From Ferruginibacter lapsinanis (GTDB taxonomy: Bacteria; Bacteroidota; Bacteroidia; Chitinophagales; Chitinophagaceae): a stretch of DNA of 64,000 nt. The notes beneath the pieces are model-generated. The model worked only from the letters and a program-made list of their open reading frames with translations, did no database searches and was not told the DNA's origin. Positions within the stretch are counted from its first letter, which is position 1, and the number at the start of each line of letters is the position of its first letter. Below are positions 17,640 through 26,383 of this stretch, one piece after another. The stretch is from contig NZ_CP086063.1 of the NCBI RefSeq assembly GCF_020783315.1, positions 1,550,001-1,614,000 on the forward strand. Reading direction: 5' to 3'. Both the position numbers and the translations under genes were made by a program.

Positions 17640-17720
17640 TTGAAGATTAGATGATTTGGAGATTTGAAAATGAATAGCTCCAATCATCTCCAAATTTTCA
17701 AATTTTCAAATTTTCAAATC
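17640..17720. repeat. Inverted repeat with tandem TTTTCAAA words, iscU-iscA spacer
   Basis: TTGAAGATTAGATGATTTGGAGATTTGAAAAT on the left faces CATCTCCAAATTTTCAAA with three tandem ATTTTCAA units on the right, so the spacer can form a long imperfect hairpin. It is related in wording to the repeat between iscS and iscU. The frame of iscA runs through its right arm, but the true start is after it. Confidence 0.5.
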
Positions 17721-17723
17721 GGT

Positions 17724-18074
17724 ATGGTAGCAACAGATAACGCAATATACATCAGCGATAAGGCAAAAGATAAAGTCATCAGTCTGATGAAAGATTCAGG
17801 TGTGGCAGACGACCCTTCTTATTTTTTAAGAGTAGGTGTTGTTGGCGGCGGCTGTAGTGGGCTGAGCTATAAAATGGATTTTGACAATGAGCAAAAGCCT
17901 ATGGATCAGGTGTTTGAAGACAAGGGCATTAAGATTGTGACCGATCTTAAAAGTTTTTTATACCTGGTAAATACAGAACTTGAATTCAGCGATGGATTGA
18001 ATGGCAAAGGATTTTATTTCAATAATCCGAATGCAAGCAGAAGTTGTGGGTGTGGCGAGAGTTTTGCGGTTTAA
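17724..18074 (+). CDS. iscA: Iron-sulfur cluster assembly/insertion protein (A-type carrier)
   Basis: A 116-aa HesB/IscA family carrier. Cys44 in VGGGCSGLSY and the C-terminal pair Cys108/Cys110 in SRSCGCGESF form the three-cysteine cluster site. It probably receives clusters from IscU and delivers them to target enzymes. The frame is open 20 codons further upstream, but that stretch is the repeat-rich spacer; the ATG at 17724 (MVATDNAIYIS) matches the family start. It is the last gene of the isc operon and is followed by a strong terminator. Confidence 0.95.
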   Translation: MVATDNAIYISDKAKDKVISLMKDSGVADDPSYFLRVGVVGGGCSGLSYKMDFDNEQKPMDQVFEDKGIKIVTDLKSFLYLVNTELEFSDGLNGKGFYFNNPNASRSCGCGESFAV

Positions 18075-18099
18075 ATCAATTCTATAGAATTAAAATATC

Positions 18100-18131
18100 A
18101 TCCCGTTTCATAAAATGAAACGGGATTTTTG
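18100..18131 (+). terminator. Rho-independent terminator of the isc operon
   Basis: A perfect 12-base stem, ATCCCGTTTCAT (18100-18111) with ATGAAACGGGAT (18115-18126), has a three-base loop and is followed by five T residues. It lies 26 bases after the iscA stop codon. Confidence 0.92.
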
Positions 18132-18133
18132 CA

Positions 18134-18162
18134 TAAAAAAATCCCCCGAAGTAATCAGGGGA
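18134..18162 (-). terminator. Terminator of the leftward T9SS cargo gene
   Basis: On the minus strand TCCCC (18162-18158) pairs with GGGGA (18146-18142), and a run of seven T residues follows. It lies 130 bases beyond the stop codon of the leftward gene ending at 18295, which implies a fairly long 3' untranslated region. Confidence 0.7.
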
Positions 18163-18294
18163 CTAATCTAGTTGGTTTTGGTAATCAACTTGTTATTTGA
18201 TGAAAACCTGAAAATGGGCTCATCTTACAGGGCTTTAATTATTTAGGTACAGGTCTATATGACAATACAGGACTCATAATTGCTGCACGGGAAA

Positions 18295-19419
18295 TTATTT
18301 TATTAAAAAAGCTTGTTTGTAAAACCGTGTTTTATCTATTAAAAATAATCGATAGACTCCTTTTGGCAAAGAAGAAGGCATATCAATTTTTATAGTTTTA
18401 TCCAAACCGTCATGCTCAATAGATGTAGAGGAAATCTGCTGGCCACTATTTGTTAAAATACTCATTTGATAATGTCCTCTGTTTACAGCGGCAAACCGAA
18501 CAGCCAATGCTGATCCCGAAGGATTGGGATAAATAAATATAGTGTTCCCAACTTTACCGAAATATATCCTCATAATAGAGGACAGATTAACGGCGGTGTT
18601 TTTATGATATACCCTCATTCTGTAGTAATTAGTACCAACGATAGGGTCAGTATCTAAAAAGCTATAAGAGCTCATTGTTGCTATACCATTAGCATTCACT
18701 GTTCCAATAGGGTTGAAGATCAGTCCGGTTGAAGATTTTTCAATTTCATATTTTACAATATCAGCATCATTTTGAATTACCCATTTTAGCTTAACAGCAT
18801 TGTCTGTACATGAAGCACCAAATGCAGTAAGGCTGATGGCAAGTGGAGCACTTATTGTAAAATCTGCTTTGTAGTTGGCACCTCCGGCATTGTCAAACCG
18901 TTGTTGAGAGCAGTTCTCACCTGATGCTTCGTAATATATTTCAAGTGTATAATTGCCTGCTTCAAAAGTTGTGAGGTCAATAGATCTGGTTACATTTTGC
19001 AATTTCTGTTCGTAGATGCTTCCGCAAGAGCCACCACCACAACTGCTGAATGAGTTCCCATTGCAACTACAAAAAACGCTTAAACTGATAGAAGAAAAAG
19101 TAATAGCAGCAGGTCTGTCGCCTTCAGGATAAATAGAATAGTACAAATTACCTCCGCAAATTGAGCCAGTGTTATTTTTGATCGTCCTTATTTCGGCACC
19201 GATCAACTTCAAATTGCCGCTATTATTACCAAATACGCCTAACTGGGCGTTGAGATTATTAGTGCCAATACCAGATAACGAGGAAGATTTTTGAGTATTA
19301 TAAAAAGATGAGGTGCCATTGATATCGAGGTAAACAGCAGACGCAGCAATATTAAAGTCTGCCAGCAATGACACACTGAACAATAAATGAGTAATAAATA
19401 AGAGTGTAAAATGTTTCAT
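18295..19419 (-). CDS. Secreted protein with type A T9SS C-terminal sorting domain
   Basis: A 374-aa protein with a signal peptide (MKHFTLLFITHLLFSVSLLA). A cysteine-rich central domain (about 60-200, including CSCNGNSFSSCGGGSCG) is followed by a fibronectin-like stretch (KLKWVIQNDADIVKYEIEKS). The end is a sorting domain with FIYPNPSGSALAV, then GVYRLFLID and a basic end, FYKQAFLIK. That terminal pattern is the type A signal recognised by the type IX secretion system, so export and surface attachment are expected. The start at 19417-19419 is preferred to the in-frame ATG ten codons upstream. The binding function of the central region is unknown. Two gliding genes lie immediately on the other side. 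Confidence 0.85.
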   Translation of the reverse strand: MKHFTLLFITHLLFSVSLLADFNIAASAVYLDINGTSSFYNTQKSSSLSGIGTNNLNAQLGVFGNNSGNLKLIGAEIRTIKNNTGSICGGNLYYSIYPEGDRPAAITFSSISLSVFCSCNGNSFSSCGGGSCGSIYEQKLQNVTRSIDLTTFEAGNYTLEIYYEASGENCSQQRFDNAGGANYKADFTISAPLAISLTAFGASCTDNAVKLKWVIQNDADIVKYEIEKSSTGLIFNPIGTVNANGIATMSSYSFLDTDPIVGTNYYRMRVYHKNTAVNLSSIMRIYFGKVGNTIFIYPNPSGSALAVRFAAVNRGHYQMSILTNSGQQISSTSIEHDGLDKTIKIDMPSSLPKGVYRLFLIDKTRFYKQAFLIK

Positions 19420-19528
19420 CAATAATATCGATGCTTTATCTCTTACCAAATATATAAAAATTAGCCATTATTACCAGCTACAAAGTTTTATAACAGGGTA
19501 TGTAGTAAATTGCAGCAATTTTAAATCA

Positions 19529-20251
19529 ATGTGGAGCATTTGTAAAAAGGAATTACACCAGTTTTTCGGAAATCTTACAGGTTATATTGCTATTATCCTC
19601 TTTTTGGTGGTAAATGGCATTTTCTTGTTTGTATTGAAGGATAGTAATCTGTTCGATTTTGGCTATGCCACTTTAGACAGGTTTTTTGAATTGGCACCAT
19701 GGGTGTTGATCTTTTTAGTGCCGGCTATTACCATGCGGTCTCTGGCAGATGAATTAAAGTCAGGTACGTTTGAAACGTTGGTAACCAAACCGCTTTCTCA
19801 ATGGCAGATCGTTTTGGGTAAATACCTGTCAATCTTATTAGTGCTTATTTTTATAATTATCCCAACTTTCATTTACATTTTTACTATAAAACAATTAAGT
19901 GCTACCGGAACAATCGACAGTGGCGGTATTACGGGCAGTTATATTGGCTTGTTTTTATTGTCTGCAGTTTTTGCAGCCATTGGTTTATGTTGCAGCGGAT
20001 TTAGTAATAATGCTGTAGTGGCTTTTTTGATAAGTGTGTTTGCCTGTTTGCTGCTCTACTTCGGATTTAATGCAGTGAGTAAATTACCTTTTTTTCAGGG
20101 TAAGGCTGATTATTATATTGAAATGCTGGGTATCGATTTTCATTACAGAAGTACCAGCCGGGGATTACTGGATAGCCGTGATGTGATTTATTTTTTGAGT
20201 CTTATTTTTTTATTCCTTTTGATCATTGTAAAAAAGTTGGGTAAGCGTTAA
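19529..20251 (+). CDS. gldF: Gliding motility ABC transporter permease GldF
   Basis: A 240-aa integral membrane protein with six predicted helices. It resembles ABC-2 permeases: an N-terminal MWSICKKELHQFFGNLTGYIA, an ITMRSLADELKSGTFETL coupling stretch (about 72-89) and a TKPLSQWQIVLGKYL segment. GldF acts with the ATPase GldA (not in this window) and GldG in gliding of Bacteroidota. It starts the operon gldF-gldG-terC-murF/alr-lspA; the gap to gldG is 11 bases. Its presence predicts gliding or at least T9SS ancestry for the organism. Confidence 0.92.
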   Translation: MWSICKKELHQFFGNLTGYIAIILFLVVNGIFLFVLKDSNLFDFGYATLDRFFELAPWVLIFLVPAITMRSLADELKSGTFETLVTKPLSQWQIVLGKYLSILLVLIFIIIPTFIYIFTIKQLSATGTIDSGGITGSYIGLFLLSAVFAAIGLCCSGFSNNAVVAFLISVFACLLLYFGFNAVSKLPFFQGKADYYIEMLGIDFHYRSTSRGLLDSRDVIYFLSLIFLFLLIIVKKLGKR

Positions 20252-20262
20252 GTAAAGTATTC

Positions 20263-21999
20263 ATGAAGAAGATAGTTGACAAAATAGTTAATGGAAAATT
20301 CTGGTTACCCCTGGTGGTGCTGGTGTTGATCGGTATCAACTGGTTGGCGGCCTCTTTTCATACCCGAATAGATTTTACTAATGAAAAAAGATTTACGCTT
20401 TCTAAGTCAACTAAATCTTTATTAACCGGATTAGATAGCACAGTTGATATTACTGTATTACTTTCGGGGGATATCAAATCTGAATTCAAAAAATTATCCA
20501 ATAGCACAAAAGAGTTGTTAGACAATTTTAAAAACTATGGCGGTAATCATATTCAATACAGATTTGAAATTCCTGGGGAAGGATTGAATGATTCTTTGAA
20601 AGCGTATGTGTTTGATTCTTTAGTGGCAATGGGTTTGCGACCAACCAACCAGCAGGTGCAGGTAAAAGAAGGAGAAGGGAAAAGTCAACGGCAAATTTTT
20701 CCTGCAGCAATAATAAGATATGGAGATAAGTCAGTTCCGATAGATCTGTTACAAGGCCAGGTACAGAAAAATGTGTTCAATTCAGATGATGTTTTAGATA
20801 AAGAATCGTTGAATAGCGCAGAAGCACTACTGGAATTTAAGTTTGCCAATGCAATACAGAAATTAACGCAGAAAGAGACGCCTATTGTAGCCTATGCTTA
20901 TGGTAATGGAGAACCGCCTTATGGGTTTCTACCTGTGAATGATGTATTCAACACGTTGGGAAGTAATTTTATAGTTGATACTGTAAATGTAAAAATACAA
21001 CCATTTATTCCTCAGGAATACAATACAGTGGTGATTGTTAAGCCTACCGAAAAATTTACTGAAGATGATAAATTTAAATTGGATCAATATGTAATGAATG
21101 GTGGCCGATTGCTTTTTTTGGTGGATGTATTATATGCTGAAAGAGATAGTTTGCAAAGCGGCGAATTGACTGCATATGCAAGAGACCTTAATTTAAATGA
21201 TCTGTTATTCAGATTTGGTGTGAGAATTAATCCTGATCTTATTGCAGATAAACATTGTGATGTGATACCAGTAGAAGTTGGTAGTGTAGGAGGGCAAAGT
21301 CAGAAGCAATTATTGCCATGGCCTTATTCTCCTTTATTATTACCGGGGTCAGATCATCCGATCGTAAAAAACCAGGCAGATGTATTGGCAAATTTTGCTA
21401 ATTCGATTGATCTGGTAGAAGCAGAAGGGATCAATAAAACAGTTTTACTGTCATCCTCTTCTAACTCTACCACTTTTGCTACTCCCGCAATCGTACAGCT
21501 AAATAGTTTACAAACTGTAGAAGATGTAAAAAGCTACAATAAAAAGAATATTCCTGTAGCAGTTTTGTTGGAAGGAAAGTTCACTTCTATGTTTGCTAAC
21601 AGAGTTACACAATCACAACTCGATACATTGAAGAGTTATAATATTCCTTTTTTAAGAGAGAGCATTGCCCCCGGAAAAGTAATTGTAGTGAGTGATGCAG
21701 ACATCGTAATGAATCAGGTTTCTGAAACAATTGGGCCATTACCGATGGGTACCAATAAGTATACGAAGGTTGGGTATGCCAACAAAGATTTCTTTTTAAA
21801 CTGTACAGAATATCTGGCCAATAAAAAAAATATCTTAGACGCCAGGGCTAAAGACTATACATTGCGATTGTTAGATGTAAAGAAAACAGAAGAAGAACGC
21901 ACTTTGTGGCAAGTGATTTGTATTGTTTTACCGGTATTGCTGGTAGCGTTGTTCGGATTTGTTTACCAGTGGTGGCGTAAAAGGAAATACACCCGTTAA
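20263..21999 (+). CDS. gldG: Gliding-associated ABC transporter component GldG
   Basis: A 578-aa protein anchored by an N-terminal helix (about 13-31) and a C-terminal helix (about 551-570) with a large periplasmic domain between them. The domain begins RIDFTNEKRFTLSKSTKSLL, typical of the GldG/DUF4350-type family, and contains GGRLLFLVDVL (about 280-290). It is thought to be the accessory subunit of the GldAFG transporter; the transported substrate is not known. It is followed by terC after eight bases, so the two are almost certainly co-transcribed. Confidence 0.93.
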   Translation: MKKIVDKIVNGKFWLPLVVLVLIGINWLAASFHTRIDFTNEKRFTLSKSTKSLLTGLDSTVDITVLLSGDIKSEFKKLSNSTKELLDNFKNYGGNHIQYRFEIPGEGLNDSLKAYVFDSLVAMGLRPTNQQVQVKEGEGKSQRQIFPAAIIRYGDKSVPIDLLQGQVQKNVFNSDDVLDKESLNSAEALLEFKFANAIQKLTQKETPIVAYAYGNGEPPYGFLPVNDVFNTLGSNFIVDTVNVKIQPFIPQEYNTVVIVKPTEKFTEDDKFKLDQYVMNGGRLLFLVDVLYAERDSLQSGELTAYARDLNLNDLLFRFGVRINPDLIADKHCDVIPVEVGSVGGQSQKQLLPWPYSPLLLPGSDHPIVKNQADVLANFANSIDLVEAEGINKTVLLSSSSNSTTFATPAIVQLNSLQTVEDVKSYNKKNIPVAVLLEGKFTSMFANRVTQSQLDTLKSYNIPFLRESIAPGKVIVVSDADIVMNQVSETIGPLPMGTNKYTKVGYANKDFFLNCTEYLANKKNILDARAKDYTLRLLDVKKTEEERTLWQVICIVLPVLLVALFGFVYQWWRKRKYTR

Positions 22000-22007
22000 A
22001 ATTTTTC

Positions 22008-22952
22008 ATGAAAATAGAAATGATATATCTGGTTTTTGGTGCGGTTGTTATTCTGGCACTGATCTTTGACCTGGGACTCCTGAGCAAAAAAAACACTGTC
22101 ATCAGTTTAACAAATGCATTGACACAAACATTTTTTTGGGTAGCGTTGTCTTTTTTGTTTTTTGCTTTTATCTGGCACGAAAACGGCAAAACAGATGCAG
22201 TTCAATATATCTCGGCTTATTTGTTAGAGTGGTCTCTTTCAATTGATAATATTTTTGTCTTCATTATTATTTTCTCTTTTTTTAAAGTAAAAGAAAACAG
22301 TTATTCAAGGGTGTTATTACTGGGGATTTTAATGGCAATTGTTTTTAGGATAGTTTTTATCGCTTTAGGAAGTGAGTTAGTTGCAAGGTTTGGTTGGATC
22401 ATGTACATCTTCGGTGCGTTCCTGGTATATACCGGTATTAAAATGTTCGGCAGCAGTGAAGAAGCGGAGTTTAATCCCGAAGAAAATTGGGCGTACAGAT
22501 TTATGCGGAAATTTATGCGTACTACAGATGAAGAACCCGATGGTCGGTTTATAATCATGAAGAACAAAAAAGCATATTTCACCAAGCTTGCAATGGTGGT
22601 GATCATGTTGGGTTTGATTGACATAGTTTTTGCGTTAGATTCAATACCGGCTGTTTTTTCTATTATACCCGATCCGTCCAAAAAATTACTGATCTATTCA
22701 TCCAATATTTTTGCAGTATTAGGGTTACGCAGTTTGTTTTTTTTATTGCGTGGGGCAGCAAGCAAATTCGATTATTTACAGCAAGGGATTGCGATCGTAT
22801 TGGTTTTTATAGGAGTAAAAATGTTGGTAGCAGAGTGGGTGCATTTGCCCGAATGGGTATCTCTGCTGGTGATACTTTTTTGTATCGCCGGAGCTATTGT
22901 ATATTCGATCTATCACAAACGAAAAGGTGAGCCAAAAGAAATAACTGAATAA
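22008..22952 (+). CDS. TerC/Alx family integral membrane protein
   Basis: A 314-aa protein with eight or nine membrane helices. The two TerC hallmarks are present: an acidic intramembrane motif EWSLSIDNIFVF (about 72-83) and its counterpart FALDSIPAVF (about 207-216). Members of the family export or sense manganese and may load metal onto secreted enzymes. A cytoplasmic loop (about 145-180) with FNPEENWAYRFMRKFM is typical. It lies between gldG and murF/alr; its stop codon abuts the TTG start of murF/alr directly. Confidence 0.92.
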   Translation: MKIEMIYLVFGAVVILALIFDLGLLSKKNTVISLTNALTQTFFWVALSFLFFAFIWHENGKTDAVQYISAYLLEWSLSIDNIFVFIIIFSFFKVKENSYSRVLLLGILMAIVFRIVFIALGSELVARFGWIMYIFGAFLVYTGIKMFGSSEEAEFNPEENWAYRFMRKFMRTTDEEPDGRFIIMKNKKAYFTKLAMVVIMLGLIDIVFALDSIPAVFSIIPDPSKKLLIYSSNIFAVLGLRSLFFLLRGAASKFDYLQQGIAIVLVFIGVKMLVAEWVHLPEWVSLLVILFCIAGAIVYSIYHKRKGEPKEITE

Positions 22953-25445
22953 TTGTATACTACATCTTCCATAGCAGGTATTATTAAAGCCAATTGGTTG
23001 CAGCAAAGTTCTGATGCAACTATTGAGCACATTTTGCTGGATAGCCGGAAATTGCTGTTTCCTGATAAGACATTGTTCTTTGCTTTGAATGGTGAAAGAA
23101 GAAATGGCTCCTTGTTTATAAGAGAATTGTATGATAAGGGTGTGATGAATTTTGTTGTAGAGGAAGATTTTTCTGAAAATGCAATCATTAATTTTCCCGG
23201 TGCAAATTTCTTACAGGTTAAAAATGCTTTACAGGCCTTACATTTATTAACGGCCTACCACCGTAAAGCATTCAATATTCCTGTAATTGGCATTACAGGA
23301 AGCAATGGGAAAACAATTGTAAAAGAATGGTTGTATCAGTTGCTGCATGATGAATATACTATAGTTCGTAATCCGAAGAGCTATAATTCGCAGATAGGTG
23401 TGCCCTTAAGTGTTTGGCAGATAAACAGTCAACATACGCTGGGGATATTTGAGGCTGGTATTTCTCAGCCAGATGAAATGCAACGGCTGGAAAAAATAAT
23501 CGAACCAACGATCGGTATATTTACCAATATCGGGCAAGCGCATAGCGAAGGGTTTTTAAATATCCGCCAAAAAATAAATGAGAAGCTAAAACTTTTCATA
23601 AACACCGGTGTGTTGATCTATTGCGCCGATAACCCGGATGTGAATGAAGCCATAACAACCTTTGCTACTAATGTAAGAAATGGAGATGCGTTCACACTTT
23701 TTTCGTGGAGCAAAAAAAATCAGGCAACACTACAGATTTTATCGGTAGAGAAAAATGAGGATCAAACATTGGTTACTGCAAATTATCAGGAAGCTGTGAT
23801 CAATTGTGTTATTCCCTTTGTGGATGATGCGTCAATAGAAAATGCCATTAATTGCTGGTGCGTTTTGTTGTATTTAAAAATCGGGCATCAACTGATTGCC
23901 GAAAGAATGCTTCATCTGCGTAATGTAGAAATGCGATTGGAGTTAAAGCAGGGCATGAACAATTGCTCTATCATCAATGATAGCTATAGTGCAGATATAA
24001 ATTCGCTGACGATAGCATTGGATTTTTTGTCGCAGCAACAACAGCACTCCAGCAGGACATTGATATTGAGTGATATTTTGCAATCCGGTAAAAATGTGAA
24101 AGACCTGTACAGTGATATAGCAGCCATACTCCAACAAAAAAATATTAATCGTTTAATTGGGATAGGTCCGGAAATTTCTAAGCAAAAGGAAGTGTTTAAA
24201 AATATTCCGAACTGTTTTTTCTTTTCTTCTACCAATGATTTTAAACAACAGTTTCATTCATTACATTTTTATAATGAAACGATTTTACTTAAAGGTGCAA
24301 GGGTCTTTGAGTTTGAGCAGATCAGTCATTTATTAGAACAAAAGGTACATCAGACAGTTTTGGAAATAAACCTCAATGCAGTTACTCATAATTTAAAAGA
24401 ATACCAACAGCAATTAAATCCCGGGGTTAAATTGATGGCAATGGTAAAAGCATTCAGTTATGGTAGTGGAGGATTTGAAATAGCAAATCTCTTGCAGTTT
24501 CATAAAGTAGACTATTTAGCGGTAGCATATGCTGATGAAGGAGTAGAGCTTCGTAAAGCTGGTATTACATTACCTATAATGGTGATGAATGCCGAAGAAA
24601 CTACGTTTGATGTATTGGTACAATATAACTTAGAGCCTGAACTTTTTTCATTTAATATGTTATCGCTGTTTCAAGATTATCTTGAAAAGAGTGGTATCAG
24701 TTATTATCCTGTACATATTAAAATTGATACAGGAATGCATCGTCTTGGCTTTGAGCAACAGGATATGGAACGGTTGGCAATCGTGTTAGCAACATCCTCC
24801 ATATTTAAAGTACAATCAGTTTTCTCTCATTTAGCAGCAAGTGATTCAGCTTCGCATGATGATTTTACGCAGTTGCAGTTCAGGTCATTTATGCAATGTT
24901 GCGATTTGTTGAAAAGCAAGATCGGCTACTCTTTTCTATGTCATATTGCTAATACGTCGGCTATCCATCGCCATAAAGAAATGCAGTTGGATATGGTGCG
25001 TTTAGGAATTGGTTTGTACGGGGTAGATAATAATTCGTCAATGCAGCAACGATTAAAAAATGTAACCACCTTAAAAACAACCATCTCACAGATAAAAAAA
25101 GTAAAAGCCGGCGAAAGTGTAGGATATAGCCGAAAGGGGGTGGCTGTAAAGGATTCTGCAATAGCTACCGTACGGATAGGATATGCAGATGGTTACCCGA
25201 GGGCATTAAGCAATGGTGTTGGAAAAATGTGGGTGGGTGGTAGTTTGGTGCCGGTGATCGGTAATGTTTGCATGGATATGACCATGCTGGATATCACCGG
25301 TTTAAATGTGGAGGAAGGGGATGATGTAGTCGTATTTGGAGAGGTGTTATCAGTAAATGATCTATCGGTTTGGGCTGATACCATTCCTTATGAGATCCTT
25401 ACAGGAATATCGCAAAGAGTTAAAAGGGTTTATTACGAAGAATAG
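22953..25445 (+). CDS. murF/alr: Bifunctional UDP-MurNAc-tripeptide:D-Ala-D-Ala ligase / alanine racemase
   Basis: An 830-aa fusion of two peptidoglycan-precursor enzymes. Residues 1 to about 455 are MurF: an N-terminal uridine-binding region, the ATP loop GITGSNGKT (113-121) and the NDSYSADINS motif. Residues about 460-830 are alanine racemase with the PLP lysine Lys499 in MAMVKAFSYGSG and the VRIGYADGYPR block. Coupling D-Ala production with its use is known from Bacteroidota, where such fusions occur. The start is TTG at 22953, placed immediately after the terC stop with no nearby ATG, suggesting translational coupling. No frameshift is seen at the junction. Confidence 0.95.
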   Translation: MYTTSSIAGIIKANWLQQSSDATIEHILLDSRKLLFPDKTLFFALNGERRNGSLFIRELYDKGVMNFVVEEDFSENAIINFPGANFLQVKNALQALHLLTAYHRKAFNIPVIGITGSNGKTIVKEWLYQLLHDEYTIVRNPKSYNSQIGVPLSVWQINSQHTLGIFEAGISQPDEMQRLEKIIEPTIGIFTNIGQAHSEGFLNIRQKINEKLKLFINTGVLIYCADNPDVNEAITTFATNVRNGDAFTLFSWSKKNQATLQILSVEKNEDQTLVTANYQEAVINCVIPFVDDASIENAINCWCVLLYLKIGHQLIAERMLHLRNVEMRLELKQGMNNCSIINDSYSADINSLTIALDFLSQQQQHSSRTLILSDILQSGKNVKDLYSDIAAILQQKNINRLIGIGPEISKQKEVFKNIPNCFFFSSTNDFKQQFHSLHFYNETILLKGARVFEFEQISHLLEQKVHQTVLEINLNAVTHNLKEYQQQLNPGVKLMAMVKAFSYGSGGFEIANLLQFHKVDYLAVAYADEGVELRKAGITLPIMVMNAEETTFDVLVQYNLEPELFSFNMLSLFQDYLEKSGISYYPVHIKIDTGMHRLGFEQQDMERLAIVLATSSIFKVQSVFSHLAASDSASHDDFTQLQFRSFMQCCDLLKSKIGYSFLCHIANTSAIHRHKEMQLDMVRLGIGLYGVDNNSSMQQRLKNVTTLKTTISQIKKVKAGESVGYSRKGVAVKDSAIATVRIGYADGYPRALSNGVGKMWVGGSLVPVIGNVCMDMTMLDITGLNVEEGDDVVVFGEVLSVNDLSVWADTIPYEILTGISQRVKRVYYEE

Positions 25446-25464
25446 CCTAAACTTTCTAAAACAG

Positions 25465-25472
25465 TATCTTCG
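25465..25472 (+). promoter_or_regulatory. -7 promoter element before lspA (TATCTTCG)
   Basis: TATCTTCG matches TAnnTTTG except for C in the seventh position and ends nine bases before the lspA start codon. It would allow lspA to be transcribed independently of the upstream operon. No good -33 element is seen. Confidence 0.35.
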
Positions 25473-25481
25473 CAAATAATT

Positions 25482-26153
25482 ATGAAAGGAAGAAATTTAG
25501 CATTTATTATTTTATTTATTGTTCTGGCAGATCAGGCATTAAAGATTTATATCAAAACACATTATGTTATCAACGAGCAGCACAATTTGTTGGGCAACTG
25601 GAGTCGGTTACTTTTTGTAGAAAATGAAGGCATGGCTTACGGGATGTCTTTTGGTGGCGAGTTTGGAAAGATCCTTTTAACCTTGTTCAGGTTTGGTGCG
25701 GTGATCTTTGGTGTATGGTATTTGCGAAACATCATTCAGAAAAAATATCATAGTGGCTTTATTATTTGTGCCGGATTGATATTTGCCGGAGCCTTGGGGA
25801 ATCTGATCGACAGTATGTTTTACGGATTGATTTTTGAAGAGAGTACTCCGATGAATGTTGCCAGAATTTTTCCAAAACATGGATATGCAGGCTTTTTGCA
25901 CGGTAAAGTGGTGGATATGTTGTATTTCCCATTAATAAGAGATGCACATTTCCCTGATTGGTTTCCTGTTTGGGGGGGAGAAGAATTTGAATTTTTCAGA
26001 CCGATATTTAATTTGGCAGATGCAGCTATTTCAGGTGGTGTGATTGCTATTTTATTATTTCAGAAAAGTTTTTTCAAACACCATGATAACCATGATCAAC
26101 CGGTAACTGTTGAAACAAATGCTGTGGTAAATGACGATGTGCAGGTACAATAA
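25482..26153 (+). CDS. lspA: Lipoprotein signal peptidase (signal peptidase II)
   Basis: Cleaves signal peptides of lipidated prolipoproteins in the inner membrane. The catalytic aspartates are Asp145 (GKVVDMLYFP) and Asp180 (FNLADAAISGG); the LADQ near residue 17 and GNLIDSMFYG near 106 are also conserved. At 223 aa it is longer than the usual 160-170. The extra length lies mainly between the third helix and Asp180, a periplasmic insertion typical of Bacteroidota, plus a polar C-terminal tail. Several lipoprotein genes lie in this window. It is the last gene of the gldF operon or read from its own promoter. Confidence 0.95.
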   Translation: MKGRNLAFIILFIVLADQALKIYIKTHYVINEQHNLLGNWSRLLFVENEGMAYGMSFGGEFGKILLTLFRFGAVIFGVWYLRNIIQKKYHSGFIICAGLIFAGALGNLIDSMFYGLIFEESTPMNVARIFPKHGYAGFLHGKVVDMLYFPLIRDAHFPDWFPVWGGEEFEFFRPIFNLADAAISGGVIAILLFQKSFFKHHDNHDQPVTVETNAVVNDDVQVQ

Positions 26154-26182
26154 CATTTTTTAGTTATTATTCAAATCTTAGG

Positions 26183-26236
26183 TCGATCTTTCCTGCGATA
26201 TCCTTAGGTTTTTGCCCATGCATCAAATTCAACAGT
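26183..26236 (-). pseudogene. Degenerate copy of the fumC 3' end
   Basis: Bases 26183-26230 align to 28142-28188, the last codons of fumC, with 40 of 48 positions identical and one inserted base. Read on the minus strand it begins TVEFDAWAKT and then meets a stop, where fumC has [17 protein letters not shown]. The rest of a fumarase gene is absent, so this is a non-functional remnant or partial duplication. It has the same orientation as fumC, and the lipoprotein gene at 26384-28057 lies between the two copies. Confidence 0.65.
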
Positions 26237-26383
26237 AATGGAATCTATAGTTACAAATATGTCACTTATTGATATTATGCAAATAAAGTGTAATACTTAA
26301 GATTAAAGAGTTTCGGGTATCTCAAGGTATGCTATAATAATAATTGTTACTTTTATCAATATTTTTAATCACATAATCACTTT

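Noticed and set aside
17639..17723. CRISPR-like or tandem-repeat array in the isc spacers
   Set aside because: The repeated words are only about eight bases with no regular spacers and no cas genes nearby; they are better read as imperfect hairpins.
25465..26153. lspA extra length as a fusion with another domain
   Set aside because: The extra residues fall in the periplasmic loop and the polar tail; such longer LspA proteins are usual in Bacteroidota and no second domain is visible.
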